Positions 1 to 7,367 of a stretch of 38,044 bases of DNA are shown in pieces. The stretch covers positions 1 through 38,044 of the forward strand of contig JAADII010000158.1 of NCBI GenBank assembly GCA_013151415.1, written 5' to 3'. Position 1 is the stretch's first letter, and the number at the start of each line of letters is the position of its first letter. Made by a program: the position numbers and the translations under genes. The DNA comes from Chloroflexota bacterium. Lineage in GTDB: Bacteria > Chloroflexota > Anaerolineae > J102. The notes beneath the pieces were generated by a model. That model had not been told where the DNA came from. It saw only the letters and a list, made by a program, of their open reading frames with translations, and did not search any database.

Positions 1-51
1 ATGATCCTGGACCGCATGACCCAGGGCTGGGCGCGGCGGTGGAGGCGCTGA
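1..51 (+). CDS. possible 3' end of an upstream gene
   Basis: The first reading frame is open from the window edge to a TGA at 49-51 and codes for an Arg/Trp-rich tail. The third frame is also open from the edge and runs into the response regulator that follows, so it is not certain which frame is coding. Nothing here allows a family assignment. It could be the tail of a gene co-transcribed with the regulator. Confidence 0.2.
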   Translation: MILDRMTQGWARRWRR

Positions 52-110
52 AAACGCGACCCCCATGCCCAAATTTGCCATACAGGCGAAAAATGTGTAT
101 AGATAAAAGC

Positions 111-764
111 ATGATTCGCGTGATTCTCGCCGACGATCATCCCATTGTGCGCGCGGGCACCCGCATGTGGCTCGCGCGTGACGGCGATGTGGAGATCGTG
201 GGCGAGGCCGAGGATGCATTGCAAGCGTTGGGCTTGGCCAAGGGCTGCGGGGCCGAAGTGTTGTTGCTGGATGCGCGACTTCCGGGAATGCGCACCAAAG
301 CATTGGTCGAGGCGGTGAAGAAAGAGTGTTCTCATTTACGCATTCTCGTGCTGTCGGCCTATAAAGACGCGGACCTGGTGATGGGGCTTTTGAGGGCGGG
401 CGTGGATGGGTATCTGCTCAAAGAAGAGCCGCCGGAGGCCATCGCGGCCGGGATTAAGGCCGTAATGCAAGGCGGACGCCCCTTGAGTGGAGAAATCGTT
501 GCCCTGTTGCAGACGGCCGCGTTGGGGGAAGCGCCATCGGTTTCCAAGCGCGATTTGCTAGAGGAATTGACGGAGCGCGAGCGAGAAGTTTTGTTGCTGA
601 TGGTCGAGGGAGCGAGCAATGCGGCCATTGCCCAGGCGTTGTTCATCAGCGAACGCACGGTGAAATTTCATGTGGGAAACATCTATCAAAAGTTGGGCGT
701 GAAGAATCGCACCGAAGCGGTGCTGTTGGCGTTGGAGCGCCGCGAGGAATGGATGAGCGGGTGA
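111..764 (+). CDS. NarL/LuxR-family two-component response regulator
   Basis: This is a 217-residue DNA-binding response regulator. Residues 1-120 are a receiver domain with the acidic pair D8-D9, the phosphoacceptor D54 (in LLLDARLPG) and the conserved Lys in YLLKEE. Residues about 150-215 are a LuxR/GerE helix-turn-helix (LTEREREVLLLM, then ISERTVKFHVGNIYQKLGV). The ATG at 111 is preferred because receiver domains begin at this RVILADDH strand; an ATG at 93 would add six residues, and neither start has a strong Shine-Dalgarno. It has the same domain architecture as Bacillus ComA and lies at the head of the + strand block that ends with a ComP-like kinase, so it is the natural candidate partner for that kinase. 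That pairing is inferred from synteny only; a kinase lying upstream of the window is the alternative. Confidence 0.95.
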   Translation: MIRVILADDHPIVRAGTRMWLARDGDVEIVGEAEDALQALGLAKGCGAEVLLLDARLPGMRTKALVEAVKKECSHLRILVLSAYKDADLVMGLLRAGVDGYLLKEEPPEAIAAGIKAVMQGGRPLSGEIVALLQTAALGEAPSVSKRDLLEELTEREREVLLLMVEGASNAAIAQALFISERTVKFHVGNIYQKLGVKNRTEAVLLALERREEWMSG

Positions 765-784
765 AAGAGGCCTGACCTGTACCG

Positions 785-804
785 CAGTTCAGGGGGAAAA
801 ACTG
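785..804 (+). promoter_or_regulatory. inverted repeat, candidate regulator site upstream of the RiPP promoter
   Basis: CAGTT and AACTG are separated by 10 bases, one helical turn centre to centre, and are flanked by partly matching GTAC on each side. The repeat lies just upstream of the -35 box at 817, where LuxR-type activators commonly bind. Assignment to the response regulator at 111-764 is inference. Confidence 0.35.
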
Positions 805-816
805 TACTGGGGATCG

Positions 817-845
817 TTGTAGGGATGCGAACAACTTGCTATATT
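817..845 (+). promoter_or_regulatory. sigma70-like promoter for the RiPP operon
   Basis: TTGTAG and TATATT are spaced by exactly 17 bases (4/6 and 5/6 consensus matches). The predicted start near 852 leaves a leader of about 75-105 bases before the radical SAM gene. The weak -35 fits a promoter that needs an activator. Confidence 0.5.
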
Positions 846-928
846 GAAAATCGTGAGACGGTTGGCTATCCTACTCTGCCAACTATTGAATGAAATCTTA
901 ATCCCGACCATATTTCATCCGTTCATCC

Positions 929-2998
929 ATGTTCGTTTGCACTCATTCTGAAGCAATGAAAACCTTTGATGCGTTATCGCCGACTGAACCTGTCAGCCGG
1001 GAAACAAAGTCTGTTGATGTGCTGCTTGTTTCGATGCCTTTTGCACCGTTGCTTCAGCCCTCAATCGGGCTGAGCTTGCTTAAAGCTGGGCTGACAAGAC
1101 TGGATGTAGCGAGCGAAGTGCTTTATTTGACGCTTCGTTTTGCCGAAGAGATTGGCATTGAAGCGTATACCAAAATTTCCAATGCATATCAGGGCACAAT
1201 CTTGGGTGAATGGATATTTGCGCATACACTGTTTCAACAGACCCATGAAGATGTGCAAAGCTATATTGAACAGGTTATATTGGGAGACCTGGATATATAT
1301 CGCTATATGAAATCTGCAAACGAGGATTTTGTCGAGGAGGTGTTGCGAGTCCGTGAGAAAGCAGAAGCGTTTTTAGATCTATGTCTAGAGATTATATCGG
1401 CCTATCGCTTTAGCATTATCGGGTTCACAAGTGTATTTCATCAACATGTGGCTTCGTTGAGTCTGGCAAAACGGATAAAGAAACGTTTTCCTGAGCGTTA
1501 CATTGTGTTTGGCGGAGCGAATTGTGAGGGGGTGATGGGCGTCGAGACATTGCAACAATTCAAGTTCGTAGATGCGGTTGTATCGGGTGAGGGCGATTTG
1601 GTCTTTCCACAATTGGTAGAGGAGGCGTTGGCGGGTCGGTGGCATAATGTTGGTGATTTGGAAGGGGTTTATGTGCGGGACAGTAAGCGTATTTTCGGCG
1701 TCAATGGAGGGTATCCCAACGCGCCCAAGCCTCAGTCGCTCGACGCACTCCCATATCCTGACTATAGCGACTATTTCCTCCAATATGAGGAAGCAGCGTT
1801 TGATAAACCGGAGAAAGGCGGAAGAATCTTGTTTGAGACTTCACGAGGCTGTTGGTGGGGTGACAAGCATCACTGCACTTTTTGCGGGCTGAATGGCTCA
1901 TCATTGACCTATCGCTCCAAGTCGCCCGATCGAGCATTGCGGGAATTGGAATCCTTGTTAGAGAAGTACCCTGGCTGGAGCATTTCGGTGGTGGATAATA
2001 TTCTCGACATGGGGTATTTCAACAACTTTATTCCAGAGTTGGCGTCGAGAAATCGTGATATCGAATTATTTTATGAAGTGAAAGCCAATTTACAAAAACA
2101 TCATGTCCGATTGTTGAAAGAAGCGGGCATCACCAGCATCCAACCGGGGATTGAAAGCCTATCGACGCCGGTATTGCGATTGATGAGAAAGGGCGTCAGC
2201 GCTTTGCAAAATATCCAATTATTGAAATGGTGCAAAGAATTTGGCGTGAGACCTTATTGGAATATTCTTTGGGGATTTCCCGGCGAGCCCGAGGAAGAAT
2301 ATCGCCGTATGACAGAACTTGTGCCCTTGATAACCCACCTACCCCCGCCCAAAAATGTAGGGCCTATGCACTTGCAACGCTTTAGTCCCAACTTCGACTA
2401 TGCAGACGCTTTTGGTTTCAAAGATGTACAGCCTTTCCCGGCGTATTACCATGTTTATGAAGGCCTCCCCAAAGAAGCCATCGCCCACATGGCCTATTAT
2501 TTTACATTTTCTTACAAAGAAAAACGAGATGTTGATGCGTACACCGCTCCTTTTGCCCAAGCGCTTGAAGAGTGGCAAGAAGATTACGTCAATTGTGATC
2601 TTTTCAGTGTGGATAAAGGTGACGTGTTGATTGTGTGTGACCTTCGTTTGCGCTCGCAGCAGCCACTCATTTATTTGAGAGGAGTGGCCAAAGAAGTGTA
2701 TCAGGCATGTGATAAAATCCACTCTATTAGACAGTTGTATAAAATCGGCCAATATGAGCCGGGCCAAATCGAACCGATTCTTGAGGGCCTTGTAAGTCTA
2801 GGTTTGATGTTGGAGGAAAATGGAAAGTATCTGAGCTTAGCCATACCCCTTGGGGTGTATTCCTTATCCAAACCTATTCTTCAAAGATTTCGTGAAATAC
2901 TGTCCAGTACGGCTCGAAAACTAGATGGTAAATATATTTTGAAGGTTGAGACGCCAGATATGCCGCTAAAAGACTCGACGCTTTCTTTAATTCGGTAA
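929..2998 (+). CDS. cobalamin-binding radical SAM RiPP maturase (RiPP maturation radical SAM protein 1 type)
   Basis: This 689-residue enzyme has a B12-binding-like Rossmann domain (about residues 30-290, with strands such as VDVLLVSMPF and YIVFGGANCEG), a radical SAM core and a C-terminal extension of about 130 residues. The [4Fe-4S] ligands are C308, C316 and C319 in the sequence CWWGDKHHCTFCG, a CX7CX2C variant rather than the classical CX3CX2C. As I recall it, this is the hallmark of the family called RiPP maturation radical SAM protein 1, whose members modify ribosomal peptides, often by C-methylation. The precursor peptide gene follows 69 bases downstream and a peptidase gene after that, which supports a RiPP role. 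The start is uncertain: the ATG at 929 lacks a ribosome binding site, and the ATG at 956 (MKTFDAL) is equally plausible and would give 680 residues. Confidence 0.93.
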   Translation: MFVCTHSEAMKTFDALSPTEPVSRETKSVDVLLVSMPFAPLLQPSIGLSLLKAGLTRLDVASEVLYLTLRFAEEIGIEAYTKISNAYQGTILGEWIFAHTLFQQTHEDVQSYIEQVILGDLDIYRYMKSANEDFVEEVLRVREKAEAFLDLCLEIISAYRFSIIGFTSVFHQHVASLSLAKRIKKRFPERYIVFGGANCEGVMGVETLQQFKFVDAVVSGEGDLVFPQLVEEALAGRWHNVGDLEGVYVRDSKRIFGVNGGYPNAPKPQSLDALPYPDYSDYFLQYEEAAFDKPEKGGRILFETSRGCWWGDKHHCTFCGLNGSSLTYRSKSPDRALRELESLLEKYPGWSISVVDNILDMGYFNNFIPELASRNRDIELFYEVKANLQKHHVRLLKEAGITSIQPGIESLSTPVLRLMRKGVSALQNIQLLKWCKEFGVRPYWNILWGFPGEPEEEYRRMTELVPLITHLPPPKNVGPMHLQRFSPNFDYADAFGFKDVQPFPAYYHVYEGLPKEAIAHMAYYFTFSYKEKRDVDAYTAPFAQALEEWQEDYVNCDLFSVDKGDVLIVCDLRLRSQQPLIYLRGVAKEVYQACDKIHSIRQLYKIGQYEPGQIEPILEGLVSLGLMLEENGKYLSLAIPLGVYSLSKPILQRFREILSSTARKLDGKYILKVETPDMPLKDSTLSLIR

Positions 2999-3067
2999 AA
3001 CTGCGCTAGCGCCGTTTAACGTTTGTTCCTTTTTCAACCCTCGCTCAACAACAGGAGGTAATGTGCA

Positions 3068-3259
3068 ATGGCTGAGAATCGCTCTCCCGAACAAAAGACG
3101 TTGACCGCCGATCAATTCACTTTTGATGAAGATGGCAATCTTGTCATCAAAGATGATGAAATCGTTGAGGCCTTGCGCTCGGCCCCGGACGTAGCCGGCT
3201 CCGCCAGCCCCGAAGAAGCGGGCGTCAGCGTCTCCGTCACCATTGGCGTAAGCATCTGA
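3068..3259 (+). CDS. RiPP precursor peptide
   Basis: A 63-residue acidic peptide is preceded by a near-perfect Shine-Dalgarno (AGGAGG at 3053-3058), the strongest in this block, as expected for a substrate made in excess. Residues 1-40 look like a leader (LTADQFTFDEDGNLVIKDD, then EIVEALRS). A flexible Ala/Ser/Gly/Pro/Glu linker follows (residues about 41-51). The last residues, VSVSVTIGVSI, are almost entirely beta-branched Val/Ile/Thr alternating with Ser. There is no Cys, so it is not a lanthipeptide or sactipeptide core. Its position between the radical SAM enzyme and an M16 peptidase marks it as the substrate of both. The core boundary (perhaps after EEAG) and the modification are inferred; methylation at the unactivated Val/Ile/Thr carbons would suit a cobalamin radical SAM enzyme. 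Confidence 0.85.
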   Translation: MAENRSPEQKTLTADQFTFDEDGNLVIKDDEIVEALRSAPDVAGSASPEEAGVSVSVTIGVSI

Positions 3260-3267
3260 GCGACACG

Positions 3268-3314
3268 ATGTGGCGAACCGGTGGACTGATTGCCAAACCA
3301 TCGGTTCGCCACAT
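3268..3314 (+). promoter_or_regulatory. large stem-loop between precursor and peptidase genes
   Basis: A perfect 13-base inverted repeat (ATGTGGCGAACCG at 3268-3280 with its complement at 3302-3314) is extended by four more pairs including one G-U, enclosing a 13-base loop. There is no U-tract after it, so it is a poor rho-independent terminator. It could be an mRNA-stabilising or attenuating structure that raises precursor output over the downstream genes, as seen in bacteriocin operons. Confidence 0.7.
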
Positions 3315-3341
3315 ACGGCTATATAGAACGAGAAACTCCTC

Positions 3342-4592
3342 ATGACAAGAGAAACCATCGTTCGCACGGTATTAAGTAATTGTTTACAAATCAAATTCAA
3401 ACGCTCTGAACAGCGAACCGTCAATATTGGTCTATTTATCAATCATGGCTCTAAGGATGAGGATGTGCATAAAAACGGATTGGCGCATTATATTGAGCAT
3501 GTTTTGTATAACCCCGCCCATATGGCGCCGAAAACGCGAGAGCTATATGAGGATTTGCTTAGCGTAGGGTTGAGCTATGAAGCTTACACCAGTAAGGAGT
3601 TCACCAGGATGGTGGTCACTTGTTTGCCTGAACAAGTGGAGCCGGCCTTGCAGATGCTGAGTCTGCTAATCCAGCGGCCCTCGGTGACAGTTGAGGCTGT
3701 TGAGCATGAACGCCCTATCATTTTGCATGAACACGCCATGCGTTTTTCATCCAGTTCGGTGTTAGGCGAATTGCTCGATAATGCATTTTGGGGAAATCGT
3801 TCTTTAGGTCTTTTTGTTATTGGCCGTAAGGAAAATATCCAACGTTTCACGGTAGACGAAATTAAGGAGCGTATTGAGGCATATTACATACCCGAACGCG
3901 TCCATTTAGTTGTTTTAGGGCCTATTGATGTGGAGCCCCTCAACAGGCTGGCCGAGCGTTATTTTGGTGAGTGGAATGGCCCCACTCGTTCTTTTCATGA
4001 TGTCGCCATTGTTACCGAACCGCGTATCTTGAGTGTTCCCACCAAGTCTCCGCGCGTTGATCTGCTGATTGGGTTTCTTGGCGTGCCGGCCTCCTCGGAG
4101 GAGCGTCCGGCTATTGAGCTTTTGGCAGACATCCTGGGCGGAGGACTCAAGTCGAGATTATTTGTCGAGCTTCGCGAGAAACGTAAATTGGCCTATTTGG
4201 TCCACGCCTATGCGCTTAGTTATATCTCAGGAGGCTATTTAGCTATCAAATTGAATTGTGATATCGCCCAACTCGCAGACGTCTTTCGCGTGATTCAAGA
4301 TGAAATCGAACATATTAAACGCGATGGCGTGACAGAAGCCGAGTTGGCTAGAGTCAAGGCGACGCGCAAAACCGCAATTTTACGCGTTCTTGAGAATAGT
4401 CATCAACATATTCTGCTTATGGGTCAGCACTCCATCCAAAATGAGGAATTTTTCGTCGATTTGGTCATCAACGGTGTTGAATCTGTTCAAGTTCAGGATG
4501 TCCAGAATGCGGCTATCCGGGTTTTCAATCCTGACAACATGGCAGTCGCCGGATTTGGCCCGCAGGAACAAGATATCCTCGCACTTATTTGA
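3342..4592 (+). CDS. M16-family zinc metallopeptidase, candidate RiPP leader protease
   Basis: This 416-residue protein is of the M16B (PqqF / mitochondrial-processing-peptidase-like) family. The inverted zinc motif HXXEH is present as H49-Y-I-E52-H53, and the third ligand E130 lies 77 residues later in IILHEHAM, so the site looks complete. The C-terminal half carries the conserved substrate-binding stretch SRLFVELREKRKLAYLV and a downstream Tyr. There is no signal peptide, so it is expected to act in the cytoplasm. M16 enzymes usually work as pairs of two such halves, and only one is encoded here, so it would be a homodimer or use a partner elsewhere. The gene sits directly after the precursor and its stem-loop, and cleavage of the leader is the likely job (inference). 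Confidence 0.92.
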   Translation: MTRETIVRTVLSNCLQIKFKRSEQRTVNIGLFINHGSKDEDVHKNGLAHYIEHVLYNPAHMAPKTRELYEDLLSVGLSYEAYTSKEFTRMVVTCLPEQVEPALQMLSLLIQRPSVTVEAVEHERPIILHEHAMRFSSSSVLGELLDNAFWGNRSLGLFVIGRKENIQRFTVDEIKERIEAYYIPERVHLVVLGPIDVEPLNRLAERYFGEWNGPTRSFHDVAIVTEPRILSVPTKSPRVDLLIGFLGVPASSEERPAIELLADILGGGLKSRLFVELREKRKLAYLVHAYALSYISGGYLAIKLNCDIAQLADVFRVIQDEIEHIKRDGVTEAELARVKATRKTAILRVLENSHQHILLMGQHSIQNEEFFVDLVINGVESVQVQDVQNAAIRVFNPDNMAVAGFGPQEQDILALI

Positions 4593-4616
4593 ACTGCTCA
4601 CCAGAGGATTGTGATC

Positions 4617-5192
4617 ATGAGTAACTCCGTCTTACTTGCTAAGCCTATGATTCAGCACGCTTCTGCAGTACAAAAACATATCGATCCTCTTAAAAATGGC
4701 GGGCTGGATATTTTGAGCGCTCTCATTAATAGCCCGAGCACCACTAAACAGTTAGCTATTCGTTTTGGGCTTCCTCGCGCTCGCGTGCAGTTTGCCATCG
4801 ATGGTCTGCTAGAAAATGGTTTTGTATACGTTTACAAAGAGATTCAAGAAGGAGACGCGCTCGAAATATATTACGCAGCGGCTGCACAAGATATCGAACT
4901 AACTCTCAACGAGCGGTCTCCGCGACAGGCGCGCATCCTAGGCGCACAGATTATTCTTGACTCTTTACACACCAATTTCATCAAGGCCTTGTCGAACGCG
5001 CCGGAAGAGCACAAGCATGCATTCATAGCTACTTTGCGATTAGTACAGTGCCGCATGAATTCTGAAAAAGCCGCCCGTTTTGTTGCCGAGTTGGAAGATT
5101 TGGTGGCACGTTTCAACGAAGCTGAAGACTTAGACGCAGAGGACGAATTCGCATTGTGTGTTGCATTGTACCCCATTTTTGAGCTATCTTAA
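4617..5192 (+). CDS. winged-helix DNA-binding-like protein, unknown function
   Basis: This is a 191-residue protein. Residues about 30-85 form a predicted ArsR/MarR-like winged helix: DILSALINSPSTTKQLAIRF, then the recognition helix in LPRARVQFAIDGLLENGFV, then a hairpin with KEIQEGDALEIYYAAA. The C-terminal 100 residues are helical and acidic and I do not recognise them. The ATG at 4617 is chosen because AGAGG at 4603-4607 lies nine bases upstream; a GTG six bases earlier is possible. It follows the peptidase by 24 bases and is co-oriented, so it probably belongs to the RiPP operon as a local regulator or an accessory leader-binding protein. The winged-helix fold is also used by RiPP recognition elements, so a substrate-docking role cannot be excluded. 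Confidence 0.75.
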   Translation: MSNSVLLAKPMIQHASAVQKHIDPLKNGGLDILSALINSPSTTKQLAIRFGLPRARVQFAIDGLLENGFVYVYKEIQEGDALEIYYAAAAQDIELTLNERSPRQARILGAQIILDSLHTNFIKALSNAPEEHKHAFIATLRLVQCRMNSEKAARFVAELEDLVARFNEAEDLDAEDEFALCVALYPIFELS

Positions 5193-5346
5193 ATGGATTT
5201 CCTAAAAGAAATGTTTCACCGTTGAGATCACTGAGAGCGTTACAGTAAGGGTTGGGTCAACAAATCTAGCTTCTGCCCACCCGGCGTGTTCTGAAGTGAA
5301 CCTTTTGCAGTGAATCCTTAAATGCACTGAAACAAGGAGGAATGAG

Positions 5347-6582
5347 ATGGCAGCAGCGCCACAACACAACAAGTTATGGAATCGCAATTTCGCCGTGCTT
5401 TGGGCCGGTCAAACGCAATCCTATTTGGGCGACGCGTTTTTGAACATTGGTCTGATGTGGTTCGTGCTGGAATTGACCGGTTCCGCGGCCGCGGCGGCCA
5501 CTGTGCTGGTTCTTGGCGGATTGCCTAAATTGTTAGGACCATTGACTGGGATTCTTGTCGATCGCGCAGATAAGAAAACCCTTATGATAGCAAGCGATGT
5601 TTTACGCGGCGCGTTGCTCATCTTGATGTATTTGCTTTTTCTCTGGGACAAGCTTCAAGTCTGGCATTTGTATGCCTTAATTGTGCTTCTGAGCGCCCTT
5701 TCCATCATTTACGGCCCATCACTTCGGGTGTTGTTGCCAAGACTAGTGCCCAACGAGAGTTTGCCCGCGGCCAATTCCGCTTTGCAGGCGAGTTTGCAGG
5801 TGTCCACCATCGTTGGCGCCAGTTTGGCCGGCGTGGCGCTGGTGGCTTTTGGAGCGCCCATGGCGTTGTTGATCGATGGGATTTCGTTCTTGGTGGCGGC
5901 CGTCGCTATTGCATTGGTGCGACTTCCTCAGAAGAAAGAAGCGTCGTCGAAAACCCTACAACCCTCAGAGATCTGGCGCGACCTGCTTGATGGACTACGA
6001 TACATTTTGACAAGTCGAGAAGTCCTGGTGCTGACCGCTCTCGCATTCATCATCAATTTGGTTCTTAGTCCGGTGAACGTCATCTTCCCGGTGTTTTCCA
6101 AAGATGTGTTAGGCGCCGGCGTTGCTGGTTTTGGTTTGCTGGCCTCCACCATTGCCATTGGTTTGTTTTTGGGCAATATTGTTGTAGGCTCCATCGGCGA
6201 CCGACTGCATTACACGCGCTCCATCCTTACCGGATTAGCCATCATGTGCTTTGGACTGGTCGGGCTTGGTTTTTCCCTCTCCCTATTGACCGCGCTTCTG
6301 TTCACCGCTTTGCTCGGTTCGGGCGTTCCGTTCATCCAGGTTGCCCTGGTCACGAGATTGCAGAGAGCGGTCCCCCCGATGTTGCAAGGCCGCGTTTTTT
6401 CGACCTTGGAGGCCGTGGTCACTTTGGCTTTGCCCATTGCCGCCGGATTGGCCGGCCGCGCTTTGATGACCTACGCGGTTTCGTCCATCTTCTATGTCGC
6501 GGCTGCGGGCATCTTCCTCGTCGCAGTTGCATGGACGGGTTTCTCGGCCAAACACTATCAGCCCGATATGCAACCTTCTTGA
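5347..6582 (+). CDS. MFS transporter, candidate peptide/drug exporter
   Basis: This 411-residue protein has about 12 hydrophobic segments and the MFS motif A loop in GILVDRADKKTLM. It resembles the MFS proteins annotated as macrolide, enterobactin or multidrug exporters (first helix NRNFAVLWAGQTQSYLGDAF). AAGGAGG at 5334-5340 sets the start at ATG 5347; an ATG at 5342 is in another frame. A 154-base gap separates it from the winged-helix gene and I see no convincing promoter there. Export of the mature RiPP or of the pheromone, or self-resistance, is the likely role from context; substrate cannot be read from the sequence. Confidence 0.92.
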   Translation: MAAAPQHNKLWNRNFAVLWAGQTQSYLGDAFLNIGLMWFVLELTGSAAAAATVLVLGGLPKLLGPLTGILVDRADKKTLMIASDVLRGALLILMYLLFLWDKLQVWHLYALIVLLSALSIIYGPSLRVLLPRLVPNESLPAANSALQASLQVSTIVGASLAGVALVAFGAPMALLIDGISFLVAAVAIALVRLPQKKEASSKTLQPSEIWRDLLDGLRYILTSREVLVLTALAFIINLVLSPVNVIFPVFSKDVLGAGVAGFGLLASTIAIGLFLGNIVVGSIGDRLHYTRSILTGLAIMCFGLVGLGFSLSLLTALLFTALLGSGVPFIQVALVTRLQRAVPPMLQGRVFSTLEAVVTLALPIAAGLAGRALMTYAVSSIFYVAAAGIFLVAVAWTGFSAKHYQPDMQPS

Positions 6583-6607
6583 ATTGGAGTTTCCTTCTAC
6601 GTTTGAT

Positions 6608-6979
6608 ATGACGGTTCGTTTTTTGCTCGTCGATGATCATCTCCCTTCCCAAAATGCGTTCGATGAGATGATCAACAACCATCTGAGTTGGCAAGTCATC
6701 GGCAAGGCGCAAGACGGTGAGCAGGCCATTCGGAATGCCAGACGCTTGCGACCGGATGTGATTCTCATGGATGTGGCCATGCCTGAAGTCAACGGCATTC
6801 AGGCTGCCAAACGCATCAAAGAGCATTTGCCGGAAATTCGTATCATTCTTTACACCGCCTACAATACACAGTTCATCTCGCAACGAGCTCTCATGTCTGG
6901 TGCGGATGCATTCTTCGATAAAAGCGAGCTCGATCAGACTGCGCTCAAAGAATTGCTAGAGCGCTGGTTTCCCTCCTGA
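6608..6979 (+). CDS. stand-alone receiver-domain response regulator
   Basis: This 123-residue protein consists of a receiver domain alone: acidic pair D9-D10, phosphoacceptor D55 (LMDVAMPEV), the Thr-Ala switch in LYTAYNTQF and the Lys in FFDKSE. It ends with no output domain, so it must act by protein contact, compete for phosphate or serve in a relay. It starts 26 bases after the exporter and precedes the Trp-containing peptide. Its sequence start MTVRFLLVDDH matches the N-terminus of NarL-type receivers, so it could derive from a ComA-like regulator that lost its helix-turn-helix. Confidence 0.93.
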   Translation: MTVRFLLVDDHLPSQNAFDEMINNHLSWQVIGKAQDGEQAIRNARRLRPDVILMDVAMPEVNGIQAAKRIKEHLPEIRIILYTAYNTQFISQRALMSGADAFFDKSELDQTALKELLERWFPS

Positions 6980-7106
6980 TTTCAGTAGCTCGCATTTTGT
7001 CATGAGGTGTAAGGCGGTAGCTTCATGGCCAGGCGGCGGCGCGCAAATCCACTCAATTCGAATCCTGTTTCACACCATGACCAGTGCAAAAGGAGTTGCC
7101 ATCACC

Positions 7107-7367
7107 ATGAAAGACCTATCCACAGTCATCTACAAATTGGTGCACGATCCCCAGTTTCGGCATCAGCTGCAAAACGATCTTCACGTATCGCTGTCGCAGC
7201 ACGACATTGTTTTGAACGATGCTGAATTAGAGGCCATTCTTGAGGTTCTGGAGATGCTTCAAGAGGGCGACGAAGTCGAGCTGAACCAGGCTTTGAAATA
7301 TTCGGCTCCTACGGATATTTTCTGGCCTGCTATCAAGCCCGCTCACCCCGTTTTGCGTTCTGTTTGA
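7107..7367 (+). CDS. ComX-like pre-pheromone peptide (candidate prenylated signal)
   Basis: This is an 86-residue peptide. AAGGAG at 7090-7095 supports the ATG at 7107; in-frame ATGs at 7077 and 7002 have no such support. The N-terminal part (MKDLSTVIYKLVHDPQF, then ...DAELEAILEVLEML) is a helical leader of a style common to modified peptides. By eye it recalls Bacillus ComX, which also begins M-x-D-L and has a Pro about a dozen residues in. The only Trp, W73, sits in PTDIFWPAIKP, 13 residues from the C-terminus. ComX is prenylated on a single C-terminal Trp by ComQ, and here the next gene is a ComQ-like isoprenyl-synthase homologue whose ATG overlaps this stop codon. Function is inferred from this architecture; a RiPP leader for another modification is the alternative. 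Confidence 0.75.
   Translation: MKDLSTVIYKLVHDPQFRHQLQNDLHVSLSQHDIVLNDAELEAILEVLEMLQEGDEVELNQALKYSAPTDIFWPAIKPAHPVLRSV

Noticed and set aside
3-110. N-terminal extension of the response regulator in the frame open from the window edge
   Set aside because: Receiver domains begin at the RVILADDH strand and the extension is Pro/Arg-rich with no domain-like character.
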